Assembly: GCF_000948985.2 (NCBI RefSeq)
Contig: NZ_CP059733.1
Span: 496,001 to 560,000, forward strand
DNA from: Thalassomonas viridans
GTDB taxonomy: Bacteria > Pseudomonadota > Gammaproteobacteria > Enterobacterales > Alteromonadaceae
Length of the DNA: 64,000 nucleotides
Direction of reading: 5' to 3'
The notes beneath the pieces were generated by a model. That model was not told the origin of the DNA, searched no databases, and saw only the letters and a list, made by a program, of their open reading frames with translations. Shown here piece by piece: positions 12,001-19,520 of the stretch; positions within the stretch are counted from its first letter, which is position 1; each line of letters begins with the position of its first letter. The position numbers were made by a program, and so were the translations under genes.

Positions 12001-12105
12001 ATCTTCGGTGCGCGGCAGGGTAGACAAGGCGGCTAAACCGGAAACGATCAGCAGCACTATCACCAGGGACATCAAACGGCCGTTTTTTACAAAAGAGCGG
12101 ATCAT
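9001..12105 (-). CDS. RND-family efflux pump, inner membrane permease
   Basis: A 1034-residue proton-driven resistance-nodulation-division permease of the inner membrane. The first helix (MIRSFVKNGRLMSLVIVLLIV) is followed by the typical PRTEDPRIQNR segment and a periplasmic porter domain; a second helix-plus-porter half starts near residue 520. Helix 4 reads VALGIMVDNAIVMTD, so only the first of the two aspartates of AcrB (D407/D408) is kept and the second is Asn, as in many pumps of this subgroup. It overlaps the upstream adaptor gene by 4 bases, so the two are co-translated. No outer-membrane factor is encoded here; TolC would have to be supplied from elsewhere. Control by the divergent TetR protein is likely. 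Substrate is not predictable. Confidence 0.92.
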   Translation of the reverse strand: MIRSFVKNGRLMSLVIVLLIVSGLAALSTLPRTEDPRIQNRIASVITYMPGASAERIEVLISEKIEQKLRKLSEINLITSVSRPGISVVQLKLQDEIYQPEPIWSRVRDLINDLAPQLPAGIIPPVLETDRGYAYTQLIALNWQGNTDIDIASLGRYANELQNRLRTVGGTDLVTIFGQGQEEILVAIDQAQSSRLGLPAALISEKIRNADAKVAAGALVNLNNQMQVELTGALDTVQRIRNIPLRDNENGAVLRLGDIASVEKSLAWPAAEIALVNDQASVVVATRMLPDLRIDKWTEKVNLQVAAFARELPHNIKLEVLFDQNTYTEKRLGDLLANISVGFILISLVLLVTLGWRSALIVAASLPLTVLFTLAVMNFYGLPIHQMSVTGLVVALGIMVDNAIVMTDTIQQKRQQGMRRLDSVGYAIKHLWLPLLGSSITTILAFMPIVLMPGPAGEFVGGIALSVIFSLIGSYLISHTIVAGLAGRFISKGQNGQQSWYRAGIALPRLSRAFQTSLTWAIEHRKTTIVTVSCLPLLGFVLAKQLSEQFFPPSDRDMFQIELFLPAQSSIKHTEAVSQQVSQYLYSQKGIEKVRWFIGKNAPSFYYNMLPTKDGLQNYAQGMITASDFNYANALIPHIQTELDRLLPQAQILVRKLEQGPPFNAPVELRIFGPNLDTLKALGDDIRQLMSTTEDVIHTRSTLQPGTPKVWVQADEEAVALAGLSLTDIAGQLNTTLAGNTNGSVIEATESIPVRVRIDNGERREVSDLANIQLLSNKSEQPIPLTALAELKLKPSRGAIPHRDGVRVNVIEAYIRAGVLPSVVLARIQEKMAEQQYRVPTGYHIEVGGESAERDEAVSKLLASVGVIFTLLVTVVVLSFNSFRLSGIIFLSAFQSVGLGLLSIYVFDYPFGFTVIIGLLGLMGLAINAAIVIIAELKSDPDAVRGDTGAIVRAVLSCTRHISSTTITTVGGFLPLILAGGGFWPPFAVAVAGGTVLTTLLSFLFVPALFSLFSQKRAFEASEQISAGALTPAN

Positions 12106-13259
12106 AAGGTGTTGGCCTTAGTTTGCTTAACATCTGCTTTAACCGCCAGGCCCGACTGGTGCTGGTTGATGATTTGTCCCGGGACAAACCTGTGCAGGCC
12201 CTCGGCGATCACCAGGTGTTCATTGCTTTCCAGTCCGCTGATAAAGGCGTCATTTTCCGTGGTATGCAATACGCTGACGGTGGCGGCTTTGATTTGGTAC
12301 TGGCCGCCGCTGATCTGTTGCGCCAAGTAAATGTTCCACTGGCCGCGCACCCCGTCGGTGATGGCGCTTAGCGGCAGCCAGTAACCGGCCTTATCTATGT
12401 GCTGGCCGATATTGACCCGTACCAGCTGGCCGTTGAATCCCCCGTTACTTGCTTTCGGTAATAAACGCAGCTGTACCGTGCGGTTGGCCTTATCCACTTG
12501 CTTGCCTATGGCGAGCAGGCTGGCCTGTGAGAGCTGTCCGTTGATGGTGACGGTAAAGGTATTCCCCGGCTTGAGATCGGCTGCCAGCCTGGCGGGCACG
12601 CCGACGGAAATTTCATTGTTGTTTTTAGCAATCAGGCGAAAGGCCGGCTGGCCGGCGTTGATCACTTGCCCCTGGGATAAGAAGCGCTCGCCGATAGTGG
12701 CGTCGAAGGGGGCGATCAGGCCGGTTTTTGCCATCTGGTATTCTATGGTTTGCAGGCCGGCGTTCAAGCCCTGCAGGCCCGCGGTTAATACCTGGTATTC
12801 TGCCTCGATTTCATCCAGGCTTTGTTCCGAGGTATAGTCGCTGTTGATTAGGGACTTGATGCGTTTCAGGTTCGCCTGGTTTAAACGGATCTGCGCTTCA
12901 TTTTGCTTAATTTTTGCTTCGAGCTCGGCATGTTTTATTTTCAGCAGTTCGGTGTCCTGGCTCGCCAGGATTTCGCCGCGCCGGACTTCGTCGCCGCTGT
13001 CAAAGGCGATGGCGGTGATTTTGCCGCTGAACTCAAAGCCGAGATCCGTATGCTGTTTGGTGGTGAGCTCACCTATATATTCCCGTTGCAGTTCATAACC
13101 CGTTTCCGGCGTGATGGTGAGCATCCGGGCGTTGTGGACGGTGGCGCCTGCGGTTTCCCGGCCGCTATCGCTGCAGCCGGCCAGGACAGATAAGAGGGTC
13201 AGGGTAACTAAGGCGAATAAACCTCCGGTATTATACCTTGAGCTGTTCAGGGGAAACAT
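12102..13259 (-). CDS. RND efflux periplasmic adaptor (membrane fusion lipoprotein)
   Basis: A 385-residue HlyD/AcrA-type adaptor. Residues 15-29 form a signal peptide ending in the lipobox LAGC, so it should be a lipoprotein anchored in the inner membrane. Then come the first half of the barrel-sandwich domain (GKITAIAFDSGDEVRRGEIL), a coiled-coil hairpin (about residues 105-160) and the returning lipoyl half (GLIAPFDATIGERFLSQGQVI), then beta-barrel and membrane-proximal domains. It links the permease encoded by the overlapping downstream gene to an outer-membrane channel. ATG at 13259 lies just beyond the palindromic operators at 13286-13329, so the promoter is probably under TetR repression. 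Confidence 0.92.
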   Translation of the reverse strand: MFPLNSSRYNTGGLFALVTLTLLSVLAGCSDSGRETAGATVHNARMLTITPETGYELQREYIGELTTKQHTDLGFEFSGKITAIAFDSGDEVRRGEILASQDTELLKIKHAELEAKIKQNEAQIRLNQANLKRIKSLINSDYTSEQSLDEIEAEYQVLTAGLQGLNAGLQTIEYQMAKTGLIAPFDATIGERFLSQGQVINAGQPAFRLIAKNNNEISVGVPARLAADLKPGNTFTVTINGQLSQASLLAIGKQVDKANRTVQLRLLPKASNGGFNGQLVRVNIGQHIDKAGYWLPLSAITDGVRGQWNIYLAQQISGGQYQIKAATVSVLHTTENDAFISGLESNEHLVIAEGLHRFVPGQIINQHQSGLAVKADVKQTKANTL

Positions 13260-13285
13260 GGCGGACCTTGTTGTATCATTAAATC

Positions 13286-13329
13286 AAACTAGACTGTATA
13301 GTCTAGTTTTAACTTGCTAGACTGTCTAG
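13286..13329. promoter_or_regulatory. Paired palindromic operators for the TetR/RND divergent promoters
   Basis: Two related palindromes. The first, 13286-13309, has perfect 10-bp arms AAACTAGACT / AGTCTAGTTT around GTAT. The second, 13317-13329, is CTAGAC-T-GTCTAG. They share the CTAGAC core, and a further half-site-like GGTAGACTCA follows at about 13338. They sit between the adaptor start and the tetR start, where a TetR dimer could repress both directions. Confidence 0.75.
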
Positions 13330-13374
13330 TTTCTTTTGGTAGACTCATTTATTTTGGTAGAATAGGCGGCGAAG

Positions 13375-14004
13375 ATGTCGACGGGATTACAGATGCAAAA
13401 AAATCGCAGTAAGAATGAAACCAAGCGCAAGCAAATATTGGACGCCGCCACTGAGCTGTTTACCGAAAAAGGTTATGCCACCACCAGCATGGATCTCATT
13501 GCCAAACAGGCGGATGTGTCCAAACAGACGGTTTACAGCCATTTCGGCAGTAAAGATGATTTGTTTTCCGCCGCGATAGAGCAAAAGTGCGACTCGTACC
13601 GTATGCTGGACTTTTCCCTGGAAGACTTCTCGGATGTGAATGTCACCCTGCTGGCGGTGGCGAAACGTTTTTTTGCCATGCTGACCTCTAGGGAAACCCT
13701 GGCGGTGCATAAAATCTGCGCCTACGAATGCAAAAGTTATCCCCAGTTATCGGAGCTGTTTTATCAGGCGGGGCCCGAGCGTTTGACCACGGAAGTGGCT
13801 AAGCTGATGGCGCTGCTGGATGAAAAAAAGGCCCTGTCTGTTCCTAACCCGCACCATGCGGCGGTACAGTTTTTAACTATGCTCAAAGGAGAAGCCTGGT
13901 TGAGGATAGAGTTTAATACCAAGAAACAGTTAACGCCGCAGGAAATCGACGATTACATCTGTTCAACCGTGGCTATGTTTATCCGGGCGTATGCACCGCA
14001 ATAA
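13375..14004 (+). CDS. TetR/AcrR-family repressor of the RND pump
   Basis: A 209-residue TetR regulator. The N-terminal helix-turn-helix spans about residues 15-62 (ILDAATELFTEKGYATTSMDLIAKQADVSKQTVYSHFGSK as the domain, with SKQTVYSHF as recognition helix). The C-terminal ligand domain resembles the AefR-like TetR_C_7 group. It is divergent from the RND adaptor/permease operon, with two perfect palindromes between them, which makes local repression the obvious role. Two ATGs are possible, 13375 and 13393 (MQKNRSKN); I keep the first, preceded by AGGCGG. The ligand is unknown. Confidence 0.88.
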   Translation: MSTGLQMQKNRSKNETKRKQILDAATELFTEKGYATTSMDLIAKQADVSKQTVYSHFGSKDDLFSAAIEQKCDSYRMLDFSLEDFSDVNVTLLAVAKRFFAMLTSRETLAVHKICAYECKSYPQLSELFYQAGPERLTTEVAKLMALLDEKKALSVPNPHHAAVQFLTMLKGEAWLRIEFNTKKQLTPQEIDDYICSTVAMFIRAYAPQ

Positions 14005-14188
14005 CAGCGGCTTGCCTTTATTTTTCCGTTTTACCTTAGTTTACTTTCCTTTAGATAAGCGGCGGATAAAATCCCTTTTCCCGGCCTGAGCCTTTGCCGG
14101 TCCGGGGTGGAGGGATTGGCATTCTTATCGGATAATTAATAACAGATAAACATTCAAGAACCCGGAAAATTTGTGGTATCATTAAAAT

Positions 14189-14206
14189 CTTGACACTTGT
14201 GTCAAG
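14189..14206. promoter_or_regulatory. Perfect palindrome upstream of pgi
   Basis: CTTGACAC-TT-GTGTCAAG, 8-bp arms with a 2-base spacer, about 87 bp before the pgi start. It contains a TTGACA string that could also be a -35 box, so a bound protein would block the promoter. It does not fit the HexR consensus I know. Confidence 0.5.
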
Positions 14207-14292
14207 AAATGTCGTTTTGTCATCTTTGTTTATTTGCCGTGATAAATAAGCAAAATGAGCAAATATCAGCTTAAAGCACTATAGGATCGAAT

Positions 14293-15936
14293 ATGTTAGC
14301 TCGCCAAACATTAGCCAGCTGGAAGAAACTGAACCAGCTAGCTCAAGATAAAAAGTCTCAGCACATGAATACCTTGTTTGCTGAAGACAGTAAACGTTTT
14401 GATAAATTCTCCATTGAGTTGCCTAGATTGTTGCTGGATTATTCGAAAAACCTGATCGATGACGAAACCATGGCAACCCTGCTGAAACTCGCCGAGGAAA
14501 CGGAAGTGACCGAATGGCGGGAAAAAATGTTTAGCGGGGAGAAAATCAATAAAACCGAGCACAGGGCGGTGCTGCATACGGCATTAAGACGCTACAGCGA
14601 TGAGCCTCTGGTGGTGGACGGTGAAAATGTTACCGACCATGTCCAGCAGCAGCTGGCGAAAATGGAAGCTTTCGTTAACAAGGTGCGCCAGGGGCACTGG
14701 CTGGGTTATTCCGGCAAGCGTATTACCGATATCGTCAACATCGGCGTCGGCGGCTCCAATCTCGGCCCGCAAATGGTCACCGAAGCATTAAAGCATTACA
14801 GCGACAACAGTGTTAATGTCCATTACGTCTCCAATGTCGACGGCGCGCAAATCGTGGAAATCCTGCGGCCGCTGAATCCGGAAAAGGTCTTGTTTATCGT
14901 GTCATCCAAGACTTTTACCACCACGGAAACCATGACCAATGCCCGTACCGCCATCAACTGGCTGACCTCTTCTTCTTTTGACGGCAAGTCGGTGGCGAAA
15001 CATTTTGTTGCGGTAACCGCCAATAAAGAAAATGCCGTGGGCTTCGGCATAGACGAAGACAATATTTTTGATATGTGGGACTGGGTTGGCGGCCGCTTTT
15101 CCCTGTGGTCCGCCATAGGCCTGCCCATTGCCCTGGATCTCGGCTTTGATCAGTTCCGGGCCCTGCTCGACGGCGCCCATGAAATGGATCAGCATTTCCT
15201 CTCTGCCCCGCTGGCGCAGAATATGCCGGTGATCATGGCCCTGCTCAGTGTCTGGAATACCACCTTCCTGGGGGCGAGATCCCAGGCGATTTTGCCTTAT
15301 GATCAAACCCTGCATATGCTGTCGGCCTACCTGCAGCAGGCGGAAATGGAAAGTAACGGCAAGTCGGTGACCTGGGACGGCGACGAAGTGGATTATGCCA
15401 CCGTGCCTTCCATCTGGGGGGAGCTGGGTATCAACGGCCAACATGCCTTCTACCAGTACCTGCACCAAAGCAATAACGTGGTGCCTGCCGACTTTATCGG
15501 CTCGGTAACCAGCGTGACCCCGGTAAAAGGCCACCATGAAACCTTGATGTCCAACTTCTTTGCCCAGACCCAGGCGCTGATGACAGGGGTTGACGAAGAG
15601 CAGGTCAGGGCGGATCTTAAGGCCAAAGGCAGAACCGATGCCTATATCGACACGGTTGCCCCCCACAAGGTGCATAAGGGTAATCGTCCCACCAATACCT
15701 TATTGCTTAAACGCATAGACCCGGCAACCCTGGGTAACCTGATTGCCCTGTATGAGCATAAGATTTTCGTGCAGGGAATCGTGTTGCAGATTTGTTCCTT
15801 CGACCAGTGGGGAGTGGAGTTAGGCAAAGGGCTGGCGGCGAAAATCCAGCATGAGCTGGAAAGCGACGCCTTAGATGCCGATCATGATTGTTCTACCGAA
15901 AACCTGATACGTTTTTATAAAAAGGTCAGCCAATAG
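14293..15936 (+). CDS. pgi: Glucose-6-phosphate isomerase
   Basis: Pgi interconverts glucose 6-phosphate and fructose 6-phosphate in the cytoplasm. The 547 residues agree with the E. coli enzyme (549). Seen are the phosphate-binding stretch GVGGSNLGPQM around residue 155, SSKTFTTTETMTNA near 210, the catalytic His region NGQHAFYQ (about residue 385), and the C-terminal Lys region FDQWGVELGKGLA (about 510). It is monocistronic, with a long leader and a perfect palindrome upstream and a terminator 28 bases after the stop. It feeds from and into the amino-sugar pathway encoded just downstream. Confidence 0.97.
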   Translation: MLARQTLASWKKLNQLAQDKKSQHMNTLFAEDSKRFDKFSIELPRLLLDYSKNLIDDETMATLLKLAEETEVTEWREKMFSGEKINKTEHRAVLHTALRRYSDEPLVVDGENVTDHVQQQLAKMEAFVNKVRQGHWLGYSGKRITDIVNIGVGGSNLGPQMVTEALKHYSDNSVNVHYVSNVDGAQIVEILRPLNPEKVLFIVSSKTFTTTETMTNARTAINWLTSSSFDGKSVAKHFVAVTANKENAVGFGIDEDNIFDMWDWVGGRFSLWSAIGLPIALDLGFDQFRALLDGAHEMDQHFLSAPLAQNMPVIMALLSVWNTTFLGARSQAILPYDQTLHMLSAYLQQAEMESNGKSVTWDGDEVDYATVPSIWGELGINGQHAFYQYLHQSNNVVPADFIGSVTSVTPVKGHHETLMSNFFAQTQALMTGVDEEQVRADLKAKGRTDAYIDTVAPHKVHKGNRPTNTLLLKRIDPATLGNLIALYEHKIFVQGIVLQICSFDQWGVELGKGLAAKIQHELESDALDADHDCSTENLIRFYKKVSQ

Positions 15937-15964
15937 CTTTTCGTTAACAAGGTAAACCGACATT

Positions 15965-15998
15965 AAAGCGCATAACACCGGGTTATGCGCTTTTTTTT
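15965..15998 (+). terminator. Rho-independent terminator of pgi
   Basis: A perfect 12-bp stem (AAAGCGCATAAC / GTTATGCGCTTT) with loop ACCGG and a T8 tract. Confidence 0.93.
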
Positions 15999-16111
15999 GT
16001 CCTGAGCCGCACCATATCCATAAAAATTGTCTGGATTTAGTAAATTTTTCTCGTTTAATTATTTTCAATCAGTACACTACATGCCCCTATATGGTATAAA
16101 GAACAAAAATT

Positions 16112-16121
16112 AAAGCGCTTT
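16112..16121. promoter_or_regulatory. LacI-type operator core upstream of the nag genes
   Basis: AAAGCGCTTT is a perfect 10-bp palindrome with the central GCGC typical of LacI-family sites, followed by CTTAAT. The NagR regulator of Shewanella and Alteromonas uses a site with a GCGCTTTC core, so this 76-bp-upstream element may be its operator. The nagR gene is not in the window. Confidence 0.45.
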
Positions 16122-16187
16122 CTTAATCGGTTTTTCTCGATTTTTTTTCGCTGATTTTCTAAACGAATTTGCTACTGTGGAGAGAGG

Positions 16188-17096
16188 ATGTCTGCTATCA
16201 AAGACGATCAGCAAATGTATTTGGGCATCGACGGCGGCGGCAGCAAGTGTAAAGCCGTACTGATGTCGGCGGACCTGGAAATATTGGGGCAGGGCTTATC
16301 GGGACCGGCGAATCCGCTGCATGGTTTTGAACAGGCAACCGCTTCCATTGTTGACTCTGCCCGCCTGGCCCTGGCGGATGCCGGCATGGCCGGTTATCCG
16401 TTGCAGCGGCTAATTACCGGCGCCGGTCTTGCGGGCATGAATCTGCCCGGTTTGCTTGAGCAAATGCTGGCCTGGCAAAATCCGTTTCAGCAAATGTATC
16501 TGACCAATGACCTGCTGATTGCCTGCTTAGGCGCCCATAACGGCGCGGACGGTGCCGTGATAGTAACCGGCACCGGCTCCTGCGGCTTTTCCAGTGTCGA
16601 CGGCCAGTCTTTGATGCTGGGAGGGCACGGTTTCCCCCAGGGAGATATTGCCAGCGGCTCCTGGTTCGGCCTGCAGTTAGTGACCAAAGTATTGCAGTCC
16701 CTGGACGGATTAACGGCTGCCAGCTGCCTGAACCGGCAGGTGCTGGATACTTTGGCCTGCAAGGATACCATAGCCCTGGTGGAACTTGTGGTGGGCAAAC
16801 CGGCAACCTTTTATGCCCAGCTGGCAAACCTGGTGTTTGATGCCGCGGAGCAGGGGGATGCCATGGCGCTGGCGATAGTGAAAGATGGCGCCGGTTACCT
16901 TAATAACCTGGCGCGAAAGCTGTGGCAGGATAAAGCCCCCAGGTTATCCCTGGTGGGGGGGCTGGCGGTCAGGTTAGTGCCCTGGCTGGCAAAAGACGTA
17001 CAGCAAATGCTGACCGCCCCTGTATGGCCGGCGGAAATCGGCGCGGTGCTTTATGCGCAGCAGCAGGACGCCAGACAGGAAGCCGCTTCGGCTTAG
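16188..17096 (+). CDS. nagK: N-acetylglucosamine/glucosamine kinase, BadF/BadG ATPase family
   Basis: A 302-residue sugar kinase of the ASKHA fold. The phosphate-1 loop YLGIDGGGSKCKAVL lies at residues 12-26, the phosphate-2 loop IVTGTGSCGF around residue 125, and an adenosine loop-like LSLVGGLAVRL near residue 262. The family includes the Vibrio glucosamine kinase and the Shewanella-type N-acetylglucosamine kinase. Because nagA follows after 30 bases, phosphorylation of GlcNAc to GlcNAc-6-phosphate is the likely reaction (inference). It has a good ribosome site (GAGAGG) before the ATG. A LacI-type operator core lies upstream. The transporter and nagB of the pathway are not in this window. 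Confidence 0.8.
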   Translation: MSAIKDDQQMYLGIDGGGSKCKAVLMSADLEILGQGLSGPANPLHGFEQATASIVDSARLALADAGMAGYPLQRLITGAGLAGMNLPGLLEQMLAWQNPFQQMYLTNDLLIACLGAHNGADGAVIVTGTGSCGFSSVDGQSLMLGGHGFPQGDIASGSWFGLQLVTKVLQSLDGLTAASCLNRQVLDTLACKDTIALVELVVGKPATFYAQLANLVFDAAEQGDAMALAIVKDGAGYLNNLARKLWQDKAPRLSLVGGLAVRLVPWLAKDVQQMLTAPVWPAEIGAVLYAQQQDARQEAASA

Positions 17097-17126
17097 CTAT
17101 GACCGTTTAGGTAAAAGGAAGCAGAT

Positions 17127-18269
17127 ATGTATGCCAGATTAAAAGGTTTCCGCTTACATGCCAGGCAGGTATTTGATGGTCTGGCTTATCGTGAAAACTG
17201 TGTCCTGACCCTGGATGAGGGAAAAATTATTGCCATAGACGGCGATATTGCTTCTGCCGATGCTTTTGCCGACGGTTTGCTTGCTCCGGGATTTATCGAT
17301 CTGCAGGTTAACGGCGGCGGCGGTGTGCTTTTTAATAACCAGCCGGATCTGGCCGCGTTAAAAACCCTGGCTTCGGCCCATGCCCGTTTCGGCACCACGG
17401 CCATGTTGCCGACCCTGATCACCGACAGGCTGGGGGTGATGCAGCAGGCGGCGGATGCCGTGGCGCAGGCCCTGAAAGAAAAGGTGCCGGGGATCCTGGG
17501 CATACATTTCGAAGGACCGCATCTGGCGGCAGCAAAAAAAGGCGCCCATAGCGCCGAATTTATCCGGGAAATATCTGACGGGGAATGGCAGTTATATGCC
17601 CGTAAAGATCTCGGGCAGGTGATGGTGACCCTGGCGCCGGAGACAGTGCCGGTAGCAGATATTCGCCGCCTGGTGCAGCTCGGGGTCAAGGTTTGCCTCG
17701 GGCATAGCAATGCCGGTTATCAACAGGCGCAGCAGGCGCTGGATGCCGGCGCCGACGGTTTTACCCATTTATTTAATGCCATGTCTCCGCTGCAGGGGCG
17801 TGAACCCGGCATGGTAGGTTGCGCCCTGCTCAATGACGATGCCAGCTGCGGTTTGATTGTTGACGGTTTCCATGTGGATAAGGTCAGTTGCCGCCTGGCG
17901 TTAAAAACTAAGCCTAAGGGCAAGGTTTTCCTGGTTACCGATGCCATGTCGCCCGTAGGCACAACACAAACTGAGTTTGCTTTTTTTGACCGTAAAGTGA
18001 CCCTGGCGCAGGGCAAATTAACCTCAAGCACCGGGGAGTTGGCGGGATCTGTATTGGACATGGCGACCGCCGTGCGCAACTGCCATTCCTTGCTGGAGCT
18101 GCCTGTTGCAGAAGCCCTGGCCATGGCCGGCAGATATCCTGCCGCTTATATCGGGCAAAGTGCCTTGGGCGTCATTAAACCGGGGGCCGTCGCCAATCTG
18201 GTATTGCTGGATGAAAATTTATCGGTTTCGGCCACCTGGATTGACGGCCGGCAAGTTTACCGGCGTTAA
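17127..18269 (+). CDS. nagA: N-acetylglucosamine-6-phosphate deacetylase
   Basis: NagA removes acetate from GlcNAc-6-phosphate to give glucosamine 6-phosphate in the cytoplasm. The 380 residues match the family. Visible motifs are PGFIDLQVNGGGG (about residue 54), the metal ligand region GIHFEGPHL (Glu and His near residue 127), the histidine segments CLGHSNAGY (about 193) and GFTHLFNAMSPLQGREPG (about 213), and the catalytic Asp in LVTDAMSPVG (about 273). It follows the kinase gene by 30 bases with its own ribosome site (AAAGGAAG), so the two form an operon. No terminator is evident directly after it. Confidence 0.95.
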   Translation: MYARLKGFRLHARQVFDGLAYRENCVLTLDEGKIIAIDGDIASADAFADGLLAPGFIDLQVNGGGGVLFNNQPDLAALKTLASAHARFGTTAMLPTLITDRLGVMQQAADAVAQALKEKVPGILGIHFEGPHLAAAKKGAHSAEFIREISDGEWQLYARKDLGQVMVTLAPETVPVADIRRLVQLGVKVCLGHSNAGYQQAQQALDAGADGFTHLFNAMSPLQGREPGMVGCALLNDDASCGLIVDGFHVDKVSCRLALKTKPKGKVFLVTDAMSPVGTTQTEFAFFDRKVTLAQGKLTSSTGELAGSVLDMATAVRNCHSLLELPVAEALAMAGRYPAAYIGQSALGVIKPGAVANLVLLDENLSVSATWIDGRQVYRR

Positions 18270-18443
18270 GTTTTTGTTACTTGAGGATGCTATTTTCAAG
18301 CCGGGCTTTTAGCCGCAGCAAGCAGGTACTTCTTTACTTTTTAGCGTTTTTTGGTTATAAAGTAACCAGAATTGAGCCCGCCAGTTAAGGTCTTGTAACC
18401 TGGTCCGGTTTTCCTGAGCAAGATCAAAGAGTAAATAAGAAGT

Positions 18444-18692
18444 ATGAGTCAAACGTCATTACGTAAGGTTACTGTGATTTATTATAGCGACCTATCCCTG
18501 GAGTTATTACATAAGGTACATGAGTTTCCGCAAAGCGACTCCGGCCGGGTGATTATTTCCGATGAATTCCGGGAAGGAAAATCTATTATTGCCGTGTGTG
18601 ACGGTGAAGTTGATGTGTTAAATAAAGTGGGCGACCGTATTATTGCCGACCATGAACTTGGCGCAGCGGCTAAAGGGGCATGGCACAGTTAA
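18444..18692 (+). CDS. Small conserved protein, TIGR02922-like
   Basis: An 82-residue protein of unknown function. The segment VTVIYYSDLSLELL ... FPQSDSGRVIISDEF ... GKSIIAVCDGEVDVLNKVGDRI resembles TIGR02922, a small family known from Colwellia and Shewanella; I recall this from memory and could not test it. No signal peptide, membrane helix or catalytic motif is visible. It lies after nagA with a 174-base gap and is closed by a very strong terminator, so it is probably its own unit. The family's limited taxonomic range supports an Alteromonadales host. Confidence 0.7.
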   Translation: MSQTSLRKVTVIYYSDLSLELLHKVHEFPQSDSGRVIISDEFREGKSIIAVCDGEVDVLNKVGDRIIADHELGAAAKGAWHS

Positions 18693-18731
18693 GTTTGCCG
18701 GGGTTTCCCTGCTTGCCTGCCTTGTCAGGGC

Positions 18732-18775
18732 AAGATCAAAAAAGGTATTCCTATGGGAATACCTTTTTTGATCTT
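18732..18775. terminator. Bidirectional terminator with perfect 20-bp stem
   Basis: AAGATCAAAAAAGGTATTCC pairs perfectly with its reverse complement across a TATG loop. The A and T tracts make it work in both directions, between the 18444 gene and the convergent MlaC-like gene. Confidence 0.95.
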
Positions 18776-18798
18776 ATTGAACTGTAGCCGGTCTGGTA

Positions 18799-19395
18799 TC
18801 AGGTGGATGCCAGCTGTTCTGTGGTTTTGTCGATCCCCTGCTCACGGATCTTTTTGGCGATTTCCGCCTGCTTGGTGCTCAGCAAGCTGATGCCTTCAAC
18901 CACCATATCAAAGGCTTTCCATTCCTGCTTCTTCTTGTTTAAGCGCATCTTAAAGTCAATATTGATGTCCGGGCGCTCGGCATCGGAAATTACCGCCGTT
19001 ACCGCGACCACCTTACCGCTGCTTTTAACCGGCGGGTGAAAGGTGACTTTCTGCTGTTTGTATTGCTTCAAAGCGCTGGCATAGGTTCTTACCAGGTAGT
19101 GACGCATGGCGGAGACAAATTCCTTGCGTTGCGCCTTGCTGGTTTTTCTCAGGTGCTTGCCGAGGATTTTATAGGCCGCATACTGGTAGTCTATGTAGGG
19201 CATCAATTCCTGCTCTACTATGGTTTCCAGCAGCCCGGCATCGGTTTTGATTGCTGCCTGCTGAGCTTTAATTCTTGAAAATAGTTTATCGCCGGCCTGA
19301 CTCACCACCTGATAAGCACTTTCGCTGGCGGCAAAACTGCTAAAGCTGACAAGTACCATTAATGTCAGGAAAAATTGTCGGGCTAAAGTTTTCAT
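18799..19395 (-). CDS. MlaC/Ttg2D-family periplasmic phospholipid-binding protein
   Basis: A 198-residue protein with a clear signal peptide (residues 1-22, ending SSFAAS). The mature part fits the MlaC family: YQVVSQAGDKLFSRI, then EQELMPYIDYQYAAYKILGKHLRKTSKAQRKEF around residues 65-97, then a beta-rich half ending in DMVVEGISLLSTKQAEIAKKIREQGI. MlaC carries phospholipids between the outer and inner membranes and works with MlaA and MlaFEDB. None of those genes is nearby, so this is an orphan paralogue; the main mla operon may lie elsewhere. ATG at 19395. A TetR gene lies upstream on the same strand, but a 125-base gap separates them. Confidence 0.88.
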   Translation of the reverse strand: MKTLARQFFLTLMVLVSFSSFAASESAYQVVSQAGDKLFSRIKAQQAAIKTDAGLLETIVEQELMPYIDYQYAAYKILGKHLRKTSKAQRKEFVSAMRHYLVRTYASALKQYKQQKVTFHPPVKSSGKVVAVTAVISDAERPDINIDFKMRLNKKKQEWKAFDMVVEGISLLSTKQAEIAKKIREQGIDKTTEQLAST

Positions 19396-19520
19396 ACATG
19401 TTCCTTGGTTAATATGAATATCTAATCAAAGTCTCTGGACCTGATGCCGTTAGCAGTGCAGAGCGGCTAAACATGCAGCTATCTTAAACTAAGTCGGTCC
19501 GTTTTTATGCTTACAGCAGA

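Noticed and set aside
14902..15675. 257-codon minus-strand frame inside pgi
   Set aside because: His/Gly/Arg-rich shadow of a high-GC third-position gene; pgi is certain.
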